Shown here in pieces: positions 18,005 to 26,645 of a stretch of 64,000 bases of DNA; within the stretch, counting starts at the first letter, position 1; every line of letters starts with the position of its first letter. The position numbers and the translations under genes are program-made. The notes under the pieces are model-generated. The model was not told where the DNA came from. It ran no database searches and saw only the letters and a list, made by a program, of their open reading frames with translations. Where the stretch lies: NCBI RefSeq assembly GCF_026314945.1, contig NZ_CP111121.1:1054001-1118000 (forward strand), read 5' to 3'. Source of the DNA: Chryseobacterium fluminis. GTDB lineage: Bacteria > Bacteroidota > Bacteroidia > Flavobacteriales > Weeksellaceae.

Positions 18005-18766
18005 ATGAATTTCCTAAAAATACTCAAAAAATCTGTTATTGACAGCCAGCTTTACGTATCCTTAACAGGGACTCTTTTTGCAGTATTTTTCATGGAAGAG
18101 CAAAACACATTCCGTTGGCCTTCTGTATTATTGATCTTCATCACCTATTTCAGCGGATATATTTATACGAAATACCAAAAAACAAGACATTTCATTAAAA
18201 TACTGATCTTAAATGCCATGGCAGGAATTATCTGTGCTTTGCTTATTATTATCAATCATAATGAGATCAGACTGTTGAAATGGTTTATTATCGTTGTTTT
18301 AGGCCTTCTTTATAACAGCTTTTTCCTGGATGTTTATATCCGGAAAATTCCTTTACTGAAGGTATTTTACGTAGGAATGGTATGGGCGTTGGTCAACTGT
18401 TGGCTCACCCTGCACGAATTCAGCATTCCGATATTTTTAATCAGTTTCTTTTATATCACAGCTTTGGTATTGCCTTTCGACATCCGTGATATGAAGGTGG
18501 ATACGGTGAAAACCTTTCCGACGATCATCGGTGTTCAGAATACAAAATACCTGGCCTATACACTGGTTCTTATAAGCTGTATTTTATCAGCAGCATACCT
18601 TAAAAGTATGTATGCAACTGCTTATTTTTTTTCCGGTGCTGTGACATTTATATTGATTTATTTCTCTGAAAATAAAAGGAATGACTCGTATTTTTCTTTC
18701 GGTGTGGAAAGCTGCTCTGCACTTCCTTTTTTATTCTTATTAATATTGAGTATTTTTGACAAATGA
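18005..18766 (+). CDS. UbiA-like polytopic membrane protein
   Basis: This protein of 253 residues has about seven to nine hydrophobic segments. The second Asp motif of UbiA prenyltransferases appears as DIRDMKVDTVKTFPTIIG, and the N-terminal half shows a weak, altered counterpart of the first motif (YTKYQKTRH instead of NDxxDxxxD). That makes prenyl-transfer activity doubtful. The stop overlaps the recF start (ATGA), so the two are likely translated together. A TATTTTTG match to TAnnTTTG lies directly before the start codon. Confidence 0.65.
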   Translation: MNFLKILKKSVIDSQLYVSLTGTLFAVFFMEEQNTFRWPSVLLIFITYFSGYIYTKYQKTRHFIKILILNAMAGIICALLIIINHNEIRLLKWFIIVVLGLLYNSFFLDVYIRKIPLLKVFYVGMVWALVNCWLTLHEFSIPIFLISFFYITALVLPFDIRDMKVDTVKTFPTIIGVQNTKYLAYTLVLISCILSAAYLKSMYATAYFFSGAVTFILIYFSENKRNDSYFSFGVESCSALPFLFLLILSIFDK

Positions 18767-19842
18767 TTATTAAGAACCTTTCTCTGCTCAATTTCAAAAA
18801 TCATCCTGAGCGAAAATTCGACTTTTCACCGCAGATCAATTGTTTTGTAGGAAATAACGGCGTCGGAAAAACCAATATTCTGGACGCGCTGCATTATCTT
18901 TCTGTAGGAAAGAGTTTTTTAGGAAATACCGATCTTAATAATATCAGAACTGAAGAAGATTTTTTTGCCATCGAAGCGGAAGTTCAAAATGAAGACGGAG
19001 AGGATATTATAAAAATCCTGCAGCCCAAAGAGGCTAAAAAGGTCATTAAAAAAAATGATAAAAGCTATGACAGGATGGCCGATCATATCGGATATCTTCC
19101 GAGTGTTATGATCTCTCCTTATGACTCTAATCTGATTTCGGATTCGGGAGAAAGCAGAAGGAAATTTCTGGACTCCATGATCTCACAGACCAATTCGGAG
19201 TATCTGTTTGATTTAATTCAGTATCAGAAAATCGTTCAGCAGAGAAATGCGCTATTGAAATATTTTGCTAAAAACAGAACCTGGGACAAAGATTCTCTTG
19301 AAATTTATGACGAACCGATCATCAGATCCGGAACTAAAATTTTTGAAAAGAGAAAAAAATTTGTGGAACAGTTAAATCCTATTGTACAGAATTTTTACCG
19401 GATTATTTCCGGTGGTAAGGAAACTGTGTCGGTGATCTATGAATCGCATCTGCTGGACGCTGCTTTTGAGAACCTTTTAAAAGAAAGCCTTGAAAGAGAC
19501 CGGATGCTGACCTACACTTCCAGAGGAATCCATAAAGATGATCTCCTTTTTGAAATGGACGGGATCCTGATCAAAAAAACAGGTTCACAGGGACAACAGA
19601 AGTCTTTCCTCATTTCTTTAAAGCTCGCTCAGATGAGTCTTGTAAAGGAACTCACTCACAAAACGCCTATTCTTCTGCTGGATGATATTTTCGATAAGCT
19701 TGATGATCACCGGGTTTCACAATTGATCGAACTGGTCAATCAGGAGAATTTCGGGCAGATCTTCATCACCGATACCCACAGGGAACGTACGGAAAGTGTG
19801 GTGAAAAAAATCAATGAAGAAAGTATCATTTTTGAGATCTAA
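18763..19842 (+). CDS. recF: DNA replication and repair protein RecF
   Basis: This 359-residue SMC-like ATPase loads RecA at single-strand gaps together with RecO and RecR. It has Walker A GNNGVGKTN (residues 29-37), the ABC signature region KKTGSQGQQKSFLISLKLAQ, and Walker B PILLLDDIFDKLD. The usual HKDD stretch (RGIHKDDLLFEMDG) is present, and the length is normal. It overlaps the UbiA-like gene by 4 bp and is followed 69 bp later by a DUF721 gene, a common Bacteroidota neighbourhood. Confidence 0.96.
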   Translation: MIIKNLSLLNFKNHPERKFDFSPQINCFVGNNGVGKTNILDALHYLSVGKSFLGNTDLNNIRTEEDFFAIEAEVQNEDGEDIIKILQPKEAKKVIKKNDKSYDRMADHIGYLPSVMISPYDSNLISDSGESRRKFLDSMISQTNSEYLFDLIQYQKIVQQRNALLKYFAKNRTWDKDSLEIYDEPIIRSGTKIFEKRKKFVEQLNPIVQNFYRIISGGKETVSVIYESHLLDAAFENLLKESLERDRMLTYTSRGIHKDDLLFEMDGILIKKTGSQGQQKSFLISLKLAQMSLVKELTHKTPILLLDDIFDKLDDHRVSQLIELVNQENFGQIFITDTHRERTESVVKKINEESIIFEI

Positions 19843-19911
19843 CTAAACGTAAGCAGAGAGATACGATAACACGAAAAAACAGTTTAAAAAAGCAGAAAAA
19901 CGACGTTTATT

Positions 19912-20208
19912 ATGAAAAAGCAGAAACGACGCGAATACCAATCTTCTGATCTTGTCAAATCTTTTGCAAGAATTCATGGTTTTGAAGATAAGCTGGTTGC
20001 TTTTGAGATTAAAGATTTTCTGGAAGATTATCTGGACGAAAGCCTTTTCAATGAGATTATCAGGGTTGACCTAAAAGAAAAGATCATCATCATCAAGATC
20101 GGATCTCCTCTTCTGAAAAATGATTTTAAAATGCGTAAAAGCTTTTATCTTAAAAAATTTCACGATAAATTCGGGGAGGAAAAATTTAATGATCTTTACA
20201 TTATATAA
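19912..20208 (+). CDS. DUF721 (DciA-like) family protein
   Basis: This 98-residue basic protein has the compact alpha-beta pattern of DUF721 (FNEIIRVDLKEKIIIIKIGS, then LLKNDFKMRKSFYLKKF). Members related to DciA help load the replicative helicase; whether this one does is unknown. It lies downstream of recF in the same direction and ends 5 bp before a convergent gene. Confidence 0.8.
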   Translation: MKKQKRREYQSSDLVKSFARIHGFEDKLVAFEIKDFLEDYLDESLFNEIIRVDLKEKIIIIKIGSPLLKNDFKMRKSFYLKKFHDKFGEEKFNDLYII

Positions 20209-20213
20209 CGGAA

Positions 20214-22244
20214 CTAATGTTCTTCCGATTTTGCAGGAATCCTGCTGTTCATCAGATCATCAGCTTTTTTGTCCAGTCCTGAGCTTAGCGGGATAAAGAA
20301 TTTCAGCGGATGCTTACAGAAATATCTGAAAATTTCCCTGTAGATTTCACTTACCTGCCCAAAATTCATTTTCCGGGATCTGAATGCCAGGAACATAGAC
20401 AGACCGAAACTTACTAAAAAGTTGAAAAATCCGATTAAAAAAACGGTTATAAAGGAAATCCAGAAGGTATAAGCGTCTACAGAAAAATCTTTTCCGTAAA
20501 GTCCCAGAGCAAAATTTCCGGCCGCAAAGGTTATATGCCGGATATCGAGATCCAGCCCAAAAAACAGTCCTACCGGTGCTGTAGCGCCAAGGAAAACCCC
20601 AAACCAGAAATTAGAAACAATTCCCGGCCAGTTCTTAGCATAATATTTTGATAATCCCAAAGCAAATTTTTTACCGAGAAACTTCCTGATCGACAGATTT
20701 TTGGCAATTCGTTCCGGGATCTGGTAGAAAACCGAGTTATTCCCGATATTTCCTGAGATAATGCCTGAGATAAAGAGGTAGAAACCGGCAATACAGGCAT
20801 GAAGAATTGCTTTGGATTTAAACGGATCTAAATCTTTCAACAGCTTATCTGACCGGTCTACGGCTAAATTTTGCGAGAAGAATACATCCAATCCGTAAAT
20901 AATAGCCAGAGCGATCGGAAAAGACAGCAGAACATTCCCAACAAAAGCAATAAACTGACTTCTGAAGAGTTTTGATACCAGATGCGCAAATTCTAAATTA
21001 TTTCTTGTTCCGTTGCTTTCTTCGGACAGTACTTTCGTCATCGTTGCAGCAGTCATTGCCGGCTGCTTGGTCGCTAAGGTAAAACCCATCAGGTAGATCA
21101 TTACAAATCCCATGGCATAATTCATTGAGTATAAGAATGCATGGAAAAAATCACTTCCCGGAGCATAGCCATAGAGCATTTTAAGCGCACATAAAGCGCC
21201 TACAATGATACCTCCGCCACTGGCTTTATAGAACATGGTCATATATTCTTTGCGTGTGGAAGTGATGTAGTGGGCTCCGGTTTCAGCAGTATGGTTGGTG
21301 ATCAGGTGGGAAAGAAGCCGGGTACTGTCATTAATTAATTCGGCAATGTTATTTTTATGGGATTTATACCTTAAAATATTAAAAATCAGCTGCTTTGATT
21401 TGATCAACACATCTTCTTCACTGTCAATGACCAGCAGTTGAACAATTTCGTAGATCCTTTGGGTCTGCTGGCGGATTTTGAGAAGAGACTGGTTAATTTT
21501 CCCTGAAATCCCATATTTGGAAGAATTTTTAAACGCGATGCTTACAAATTCCTGACATTGCTCAACATAAATTTTAATTTGCTTGTACTGGCTGTCTTTA
21601 GAGTTCAGCAACATTTCCGGATTTTTCTCAAATTCTTCAGCAAGCCGCTCCAGTTCATTCTGTAATGCCAGAAACGGATTATCAAAATTCCGATACTGGG
21701 GAGCCATTCTTACCACATCCACTTCCATTGCCATCCCTGTAACCCGCCAGGAAAGGATATTCATGGAAAAGATCAGTTCTTTTTTTACGACTGATTTTTT
21801 AATAAAGTCGGCAGCATCGATAATTTTTAAAAACTCCCCGATTTCATTTTCGGGAAGGTTATGAAAATATTCCAGATCTTTTTTGGGTCTGAGGCTGATA
21901 TTATCGATTAAATACCATACGGTTTTTTCATTTTCTACCGGAGGCAGCACTTTATTGAGGACTCTTTTCTTAAACTCCGGAAAAAAGGCATTTTCAGACA
22001 GGATATTCGCTTCTGTTAAAGACAGATTGAATGGTCTTCCCGCAAAAATATGATGAATATAATATTTAAAATTTTCTGCCGAGGAAGGATTATTTCTGAA
22101 AAAATTAAGCACTTCCGTAAAATCTGCTCTTTTAGCACTTTCGAGAAACTCAGCAAGGGGTTCCAAAGAGAGGGTTTCGTTCTTAAAAGAGAAATATTTT
22201 TTAAGAACAGATTGAAAGTTTATGCCGGAATTTAAGAATTTCAT
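20214..22244 (-). CDS. Gcr-type 'site-specific recombinase' family membrane protein
   Basis: This 676-residue protein has a helical N-terminal half and many membrane segments from residue about 330 on (GGGIIVGALCALKMLYGYAP, YAMGFVMIYLMGFTLATKQP). The conserved tract ETGAHYITSTRKEYMTMFYK marks the family commonly annotated as site-specific recombinase (Neisseria gcr). The name is historical: no known recombinase catalytic motif is visible, and a transport or envelope role seems likelier. It stands alone between the convergent DUF721 gene and mtgA, 14 bp after the latter's stop-side neighbour region. Confidence 0.75.
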   Translation of the reverse strand: MKFLNSGINFQSVLKKYFSFKNETLSLEPLAEFLESAKRADFTEVLNFFRNNPSSAENFKYYIHHIFAGRPFNLSLTEANILSENAFFPEFKKRVLNKVLPPVENEKTVWYLIDNISLRPKKDLEYFHNLPENEIGEFLKIIDAADFIKKSVVKKELIFSMNILSWRVTGMAMEVDVVRMAPQYRNFDNPFLALQNELERLAEEFEKNPEMLLNSKDSQYKQIKIYVEQCQEFVSIAFKNSSKYGISGKINQSLLKIRQQTQRIYEIVQLLVIDSEEDVLIKSKQLIFNILRYKSHKNNIAELINDSTRLLSHLITNHTAETGAHYITSTRKEYMTMFYKASGGGIIVGALCALKMLYGYAPGSDFFHAFLYSMNYAMGFVMIYLMGFTLATKQPAMTAATMTKVLSEESNGTRNNLEFAHLVSKLFRSQFIAFVGNVLLSFPIALAIIYGLDVFFSQNLAVDRSDKLLKDLDPFKSKAILHACIAGFYLFISGIISGNIGNNSVFYQIPERIAKNLSIRKFLGKKFALGLSKYYAKNWPGIVSNFWFGVFLGATAPVGLFFGLDLDIRHITFAAGNFALGLYGKDFSVDAYTFWISFITVFLIGFFNFLVSFGLSMFLAFRSRKMNFGQVSEIYREIFRYFCKHPLKFFIPLSSGLDKKADDLMNSRIPAKSEEH

Positions 22245-22257
22245 TGGTGCAAAGATA

Positions 22258-22902
22258 CTATTTCAAACTCACATTCCTCATTTGTCTCATAATCCAGTTG
22301 TGCTTTTTTGACAAATAAGCGGACGGATGTTTCGGATCGTATTTTTTCGGATTCGGAAGAACGGCAGCAATCCAGGCGGCTTCCGACGTGGTAAGATTTT
22401 TAGAAGACTTTCCGAAATAATACTGTGAAGCCGCTTCTATCCCAAAAACACCCTGCCCCATTTCGATAGAATTCAGGTATCTTTCGAGGATAATATCTTT
22501 ACTCCATACTTTTTCGATAATGAAAGTATATACTGCTTCGAGTCCCTTTCTGAACCAGCTTCTGCCCTGCCAGAGAAAAATATTCTTTGCGGTCTGCTGA
22601 GAAATGGTACTTCCGCCTCTTACTTTTTTTCCCTTTTCATTATATTTCATGGCTTTTTCGATTGCAGTGTAATCGAAACCGTCATGAACAAAGAATTTCT
22701 GGTCTTCAGACGCAATGACTGCCTTTTTTACCTTATCTCCCATTTCGTCGTAGGAAATATAGTCCCTCTGCAGCCTGCCATACTCAAAAAGCCCTCCCAG
22801 CTGTGTAATGGTAATCGGAGGATTGAAAAATCTTCCCCAAATGATAAACACAACATTCAGAATGAGAATGATAAAAATAAGCTGTTTAATTTTTTTCCAC
22901 AT
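22258..22902 (-). CDS. mtgA: monofunctional biosynthetic peptidoglycan transglycosylase
   Basis: This GT51 enzyme of about 214 residues polymerises lipid II into glycan strands at the inner membrane. There is one N-terminal membrane anchor (residues 5-25). Motifs in order are ASEDQKFFVHDGFD with the catalytic Glu, KVRGGSTISQQTAKN, KDIILERYLNSIEMGQG, and SKNLTTSEAAWIAAVLPNP. The ATG at 22900-22902 is chosen because it starts at MWKKIKQ just before the anchor; an upstream in-frame ATG at 22926 is less likely. There is no transpeptidase domain. Confidence 0.95.
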   Translation of the reverse strand: MWKKIKQLIFIILILNVVFIIWGRFFNPPITITQLGGLFEYGRLQRDYISYDEMGDKVKKAVIASEDQKFFVHDGFDYTAIEKAMKYNEKGKKVRGGSTISQQTAKNIFLWQGRSWFRKGLEAVYTFIIEKVWSKDIILERYLNSIEMGQGVFGIEAASQYYFGKSSKNLTTSEAAWIAAVLPNPKKYDPKHPSAYLSKKHNWIMRQMRNVSLK

Positions 22903-22946
22903 ATCAATTTCTAAAAGAAAGTACAAAAATAAGCAAATACCCGGAT

Positions 22947-23993
22947 TTATTGTAATTCCTTCATATAAGTGAGCTCATAACCGGGTAAAAGCTCAGGATG
23001 AAAGATCTTTATATAATCTTTCAGTACCAGATCCGCTCTTATAATCCCGCTTTCAAAAAAATCATTGGATTTCTGCCTTTCTTTTCCTGAGATTCCATAA
23101 ATTTTTCCGTTGTTAAAAACATCAAGCTTCGCATAAAAAGGATTGATATTCAGCATCTCCTTTTTAGAAACATGATTTCCTGCGTTGATCCAGTACCGTA
23201 CTCCGCCTGATTTGGCAAAGACTTCTTCAAAGCTCATGGTCACGGCTTTTTCGTCTGCGTTATCTTTTAAAATATAACGGGCATTGGCATCAGAAATAAA
23301 ATGGGCCACAGACGTTTTACCTCCCGGCATATACCATACATCGCCATACATCTCATTGGCCAGTACGACAGGTTTTTCTTTTCCCTGCAGGGCCAGCTTC
23401 TTCAGATCGTTATAGTTCTTTTCGATCTCCTGATATGTGGCAGACGCTTCTTTCTCTTTTCCGAAAAGCTTTCCGAAAAGCCTGATATAGGCTGCTTTTT
23501 CCAATGGTTTCTGTTCCCTATATTCGTCAAGGAATACGACCTGAATTCCGTTATTTTTCAGTAACTGATAAGTATTGTCGAAGCTGGCAATATAATTGGT
23601 AAAAATGGCATCCGGTTTCAGAGAAATGATCTTCTCGACATCATATTTCTGGTCATTCCCGACATTCTGTATGGTACCGCTCTTTACCAGGCTTTGTATT
23701 TTATCAGAATAAATGTATTCCGGACTCGAAACCCCGACCACCAAATCTTCTGCGCCCAATTCTGAAATATAGCCTGCCATACTAGCATTAAGTAAGATAA
23801 CTTTCTTAAACGGAATCTGATCTGATTTAAAATGATACGTAAATTTTCCCGATTTTATCTCTACTCCATCTTTCTGATCTTTAAAATGGACCAAACCGGA
23901 TATGGCAACAGAGTTTTCAGGTGAATTTTTTAGTTCTCTTTTACAGGAGATTACGCTCAAAAATGCGATTAACAGTAAAAATTTTGGTTTCAT
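22947..23993 (-). CDS. ABC transporter substrate-binding lipoprotein (BtuF/FepB-like)
   Basis: This 348-residue lipoprotein has signal LLIAFLSVISCKRE. It has the fold pattern of helical-backbone binding proteins for cobalamin or iron-siderophore: KVILLNASMAGYISELGAED, then VEKIISLKPDAIFTN, then NGIQVVFLDEYREQKPLEKA. The ligand cannot be told. No permease or ATPase is adjacent. Its start is 8 bp from the tRNA promoter region on the other strand. Confidence 0.85.
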   Translation of the reverse strand: MKPKFLLLIAFLSVISCKRELKNSPENSVAISGLVHFKDQKDGVEIKSGKFTYHFKSDQIPFKKVILLNASMAGYISELGAEDLVVGVSSPEYIYSDKIQSLVKSGTIQNVGNDQKYDVEKIISLKPDAIFTNYIASFDNTYQLLKNNGIQVVFLDEYREQKPLEKAAYIRLFGKLFGKEKEASATYQEIEKNYNDLKKLALQGKEKPVVLANEMYGDVWYMPGGKTSVAHFISDANARYILKDNADEKAVTMSFEEVFAKSGGVRYWINAGNHVSKKEMLNINPFYAKLDVFNNGKIYGISGKERQKSNDFFESGIIRADLVLKDYIKIFHPELLPGYELTYMKELQ

Positions 23994-23994
23994 C

Positions 23995-24025
23995 TTTCAA
24001 AGAAAAGAAAAAAGTGCTATATTTG
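23995..24025 (+). promoter_or_regulatory. Bacteroidota-type promoter of tRNA-Arg
   Basis: A -7 box TATATTTG (24018-24025, full match to TAnnTTTG) lies 19 bp after TTTC (23995-23998, one change from the TTTG -33 box). Spacing is ideal, and the tRNA begins 27 bp downstream. Confidence 0.75.
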
Positions 24026-24052
24026 CAAACCTTTAAACATGAAGGAAACAAC

Positions 24053-24126
24053 GGCCTCGTGGCGCAACTGAATAGCGCATCTGATTACGGCTCAGAAGGT
24101 TACAGGTTTGAATCCTGTCGAGGTCA
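24053..24126 (+). tRNA. tRNA-Arg (anticodon ACG)
   Basis: This 74-nt cloverleaf has acceptor GGCCTCG paired with CGAGGTC plus discriminator A, anticodon stem TCTGA/TCAGA with loop TTACGGC (anticodon ACG), and T stem ACAGG/CCTGT. CCA is not encoded. The 3' half is shared with the end of the serine recombinase gene on the other strand, which marks a likely attachment site. Confidence 0.95.
24092..24126. other. putative attachment site (tRNA-Arg 3' half)
   Basis: The recombinase coding sequence ends inside the tRNA, as expected if the element carries a copy of the tRNA 3' end and rebuilds the gene on integration. The matching right-hand repeat is not in the window. Site identity is inference. 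Confidence 0.5.
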
Positions 24127-25654
24127 CAAGACCGACATTTGAAGTTTTTACTCTCTTATGTCGGTTTTTTTTATTTCCTAATCCATTGTTATACTGATAG
24201 ATACATTGGGCAACAATATTCATTTTAGGTGTTTGAAAACTTTTTCCGTCAAATTCGACTTTTTGGGGAAATATCAAACACCCTATCGTCCTTTTTGTTG
24301 ATAGATCGCCTTGCTGGTAAAGGTTTGCAAGGTTTTCCATGGAATCGAGTGCATTTTCTATTTTTGTTCTGATGTCAAGTTCTTTGCTTTCCGATACGAT
24401 ACGCTGAAGCTCCTGTTCCAACTGTTCAATCTGCAATTTTGTGACTCTTTTGATCTCTTTGTAATCTTCTTCATCTAGTTTATCGAAAAGATATTTATCT
24501 CTTGCGCTGGCAACCTTTTCATTCAGCAGGTTGATTTCTTTTGAGATCGATTTTCTTTTAGCCTCGATATCATAAGTGAATTGTTTATAGTTATCCAAAA
24601 GTATCTCCTTCATAAGATCTTTGATGATAGGATTATACTCCAGTTTTGAAATTTCCATCTCAAAAAGTTCATTCAGTCTGTCAGAGTCAAATCTGAATCC
24701 GCATTTGTAATGACAATGATAATAGTAATAGGTTTTAGATTTTCCTTTCGCACCACTTGCAGTGAGATTTTTCCCACACCTTGGGCAGGTTAGAAGGCCT
24801 CGTAGTGGAAAACGCTCATTACCTAATACTCTTCCTCCCGGACCCTCTACTTTTCTTTTTTTGTCCATGATCCTTTGAACCTGATAGAATAACCTTTCAC
24901 TGATCAATGCCTCATGCTTCCCTTCAATGTAGTAAGCTTCCTCTTGCTTATAGTCTTCAATGTAGATCTTACCACAGTAAACTGGATTTCTCATGGCCTT
25001 TGCGAAAGCGCTTCTTGACATTGATACACCTTCCCTTTTATTCATCTGTAATCGTACATGGTCAGCAGGAATATGTCCTTTTGCGATCTCATTGAATGCC
25101 CAAATCATATTTGAAGCCTCTGGCTCCTTAATGCCAATGTACTTCTTGCCATCTTCATGACTCCTATTTATATATCCGTAAGGGGCTATTCCCATCAATC
25201 TCCCCTCCTTTTTTGCTCGCCTCATACCATGGAATGTATTCAAAGCTCTCCTGTCATTTTCGACCTCAGGAGTAGACAAGTATATGGCAAGCATCAGCTT
25301 ATTTTCCGGAACGGACATATCCAAGGGCTGTTCGATCGCCTGGGGAATAATGTGATTTTTATGGAGAAGACCGATCATCTGGTAAGCATCACCCGTATTA
25401 CGGCTAAACCGATCCCATTTTGTAAACAGGACAAGTGTACTTTTATGATTTCTCTTTTTTATCTCTATCAGGTATTTTTTCCATTCGGGACGTTCAAAAC
25501 TTTTGGCGGAGTGATCTTCATATATTACTTTATTTATAGAAATATTATTATTTGCACAATATCTGCGCAATCTCTCATCCTGATCTCTCTGGGAATAGCC
25601 TTTTTCGGCCTGCTCATCGGTGGAAACTCTTATGTATAGATCTGCTATAATCAT
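24092..25654 (-). CDS. large serine recombinase (integrase of the element)
   Basis: This protein of about 520 residues is read from the ATG at 25652-25654 (MIIADLYIRVSTDEQAEKGY); a longer frame upstream lacks family character. Ser11 in RVSTDEQ is the catalytic nucleophile. A resolvase core is followed by a recombinase domain (EARRAKKEGR-like tract around residue 150) and a zinc ribbon (CPRCGKNLTAS with a later CHYKCGF). A coiled coil follows (KEINLLNEKVASARDKYLFD). Its last 11 codons (TSTGFKPVTF) are antisense to the tRNA-Arg 3' half. The product should integrate and excise the element that extends to the right. Confidence 0.92.
   Translation of the reverse strand: MIIADLYIRVSTDEQAEKGYSQRDQDERLRRYCANNNISINKVIYEDHSAKSFERPEWKKYLIEIKKRNHKSTLVLFTKWDRFSRNTGDAYQMIGLLHKNHIIPQAIEQPLDMSVPENKLMLAIYLSTPEVENDRRALNTFHGMRRAKKEGRLMGIAPYGYINRSHEDGKKYIGIKEPEASNMIWAFNEIAKGHIPADHVRLQMNKREGVSMSRSAFAKAMRNPVYCGKIYIEDYKQEEAYYIEGKHEALISERLFYQVQRIMDKKRKVEGPGGRVLGNERFPLRGLLTCPRCGKNLTASGAKGKSKTYYYYHCHYKCGFRFDSDRLNELFEMEISKLEYNPIIKDLMKEILLDNYKQFTYDIEAKRKSISKEINLLNEKVASARDKYLFDKLDEEDYKEIKRVTKLQIEQLEQELQRIVSESKELDIRTKIENALDSMENLANLYQQGDLSTKRTIGCLIFPQKVEFDGKSFQTPKMNIVAQCIYQYNNGLGNKKNRHKRVKTSNVGLVTSTGFKPVTF
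24131..24172 (+). terminator. Rho-independent terminator after tRNA-Arg
   Basis: The perfect 8-bp arms ACCGACAT and ATGTCGGT enclose a 19-nt loop and are followed by a T-tract of seven to eight bases. It lies 4 bp after the tRNA and within the recombinase coding region of the other strand. Confidence 0.8.
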
Positions 25655-25756
25655 TTTAATGACGATTTCGTTAAAAAGTTGTTTAATGCTTGCAACATGG
25701 AGAAGGTTGCGTTGGTAGAAATTCATCATTCTAATATGGTACTAAAATACAAATAA

Positions 25757-25972
25757 TCAGTCAGATGTAAAATATTCTTTGAGCGTTAATTTCACAATGA
25801 TATATAAAAACTCCATGATCTCTTCTGACTGATCCAGGTCGATTTCATAGCCCGCTTTTTTCAATATTGCCAAAGCCTTTTCAGGCGGGATTTTTTTTAA
25901 TTCAATAGATGGGATGTATTGATCGATTTTCGGTCTTGCTGTTTCTTGCTTCTTTACTTTACCTTTCTTCAT
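25757..25972 (-). CDS. small conserved-looking protein upstream of serine recombinase
   Basis: This 71-residue acidic/basic protein starts MKKGKVKKQETARPKI and continues EKALAILKKAGYEIDLDQSEE into a helical end. The tract EKALAILKKAGYEIDLDQ resembles short accessory ORFs found next to recombinases in Bacteroidota elements. It lies about 100 bp upstream of the recombinase on the same strand and may act as its accessory or directionality factor (inference only). Confidence 0.65.
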   Translation of the reverse strand: MKKGKVKKQETARPKIDQYIPSIELKKIPPEKALAILKKAGYEIDLDQSEEIMEFLYIIVKLTLKEYFTSD

Positions 25973-26220
25973 AACAATTCAATTGAGGACTTGTTCTCAA
26001 TAATTGTAATTTAAAAAGCAGAATACTTATGTTTTATAAGTTGCTTCAACGGTCATCTATTGGCGCTAGATGCATATATAAACTAATATTTAAAATTTGT
26101 TATCCAGTAATTATATGCAATTAAGGACAGAAGCAATTTATGGGATAATCGGAATACTAGTAGATTCTGTTTTTTAAGTGTGATCTTATGGGACTGTAAA
26201 TCGTCAGCAAAAAGTGGACA
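25973..26220. other. intergenic region before the IS element
   Basis: No gene is seen. A short inverted repeat (TTGAGGA / TTCTCAA, 25983-26000) lies directly upstream of the 71-aa gene and may be an operator or attenuator for it. Confidence 0.3.
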
Positions 26221-26271
26221 TTAGACATTAAAAATTTAAGGAGTGTTTTCATAAAAAGAGTAATTTTAATT

Positions 26272-26625
26272 ATGGCAACACCGAAAAAGAAACCGACCGA
26301 GAAATTCGTAAAAGATATTCGGCAGAACACCCGCAGAATATTCACTGCAGAGCAAAAGATTTTAATCGTGATGGAAGGTCTTCGAGCGGAGACTTCCGTA
26401 GCCGAACTTTGCAGGAACCATAATATTGCACAGTCGCAGTTTTATGCCTGGAACAAGGAGTTTATGGAAGCAGGAAAGAAGCGCTTAAATGGAGATGTCG
26501 CTCGCGAGGCTACGAGTGATGAAGTATCAGATCTGAAGAAGGAAAATGCACGTTTGAAAGAGATCGTAGCTGATCTGGTCGTTCGCTATGACATTGTAAA
26601 AAAAAGTTTAGACAGGCTGGATTAA
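26272..26625 (+). CDS. IS3-family transposase OrfA
   Basis: This 117-residue DNA-binding protein has a helix-turn-helix (ETSVAELCRNHNIAQSQFYA with the following WNKEF) and a C-terminal leucine-zipper-like helix (DLKKENARLKEIVADLVVRY). It binds the IS ends. The run A8 followed by G at 26598-26606 gives the -1 slippery heptamer A-AAA-AAA in frame. Slipping there enters the OrfB frame, which is open from 26592 on, to make the fused transposase. Confidence 0.92.
   Translation: MATPKKKPTEKFVKDIRQNTRRIFTAEQKILIVMEGLRAETSVAELCRNHNIAQSQFYAWNKEFMEAGKKRLNGDVAREATSDEVSDLKKENARLKEIVADLVVRYDIVKKSLDRLD
26598..26606 (+). promoter_or_regulatory. programmed -1 frameshift site in IS3 element
   Basis: Eight A residues followed by G are read in the orfA frame as gta-aaa-aaa-agt. 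A -1 slip gives aaa-aaa-aag and continues without a stop into orfB. This is the typical control point of IS3-family transposase synthesis. Confidence 0.8.
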
Positions 26626-26645
26626 TCGATAAATACAGGAAATAT

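Noticed and set aside
20214..22244. Gcr-type protein as a true site-specific recombinase of the element
   Set aside because: It is a multi-pass membrane protein without serine or tyrosine recombinase motifs and lies outside the element.
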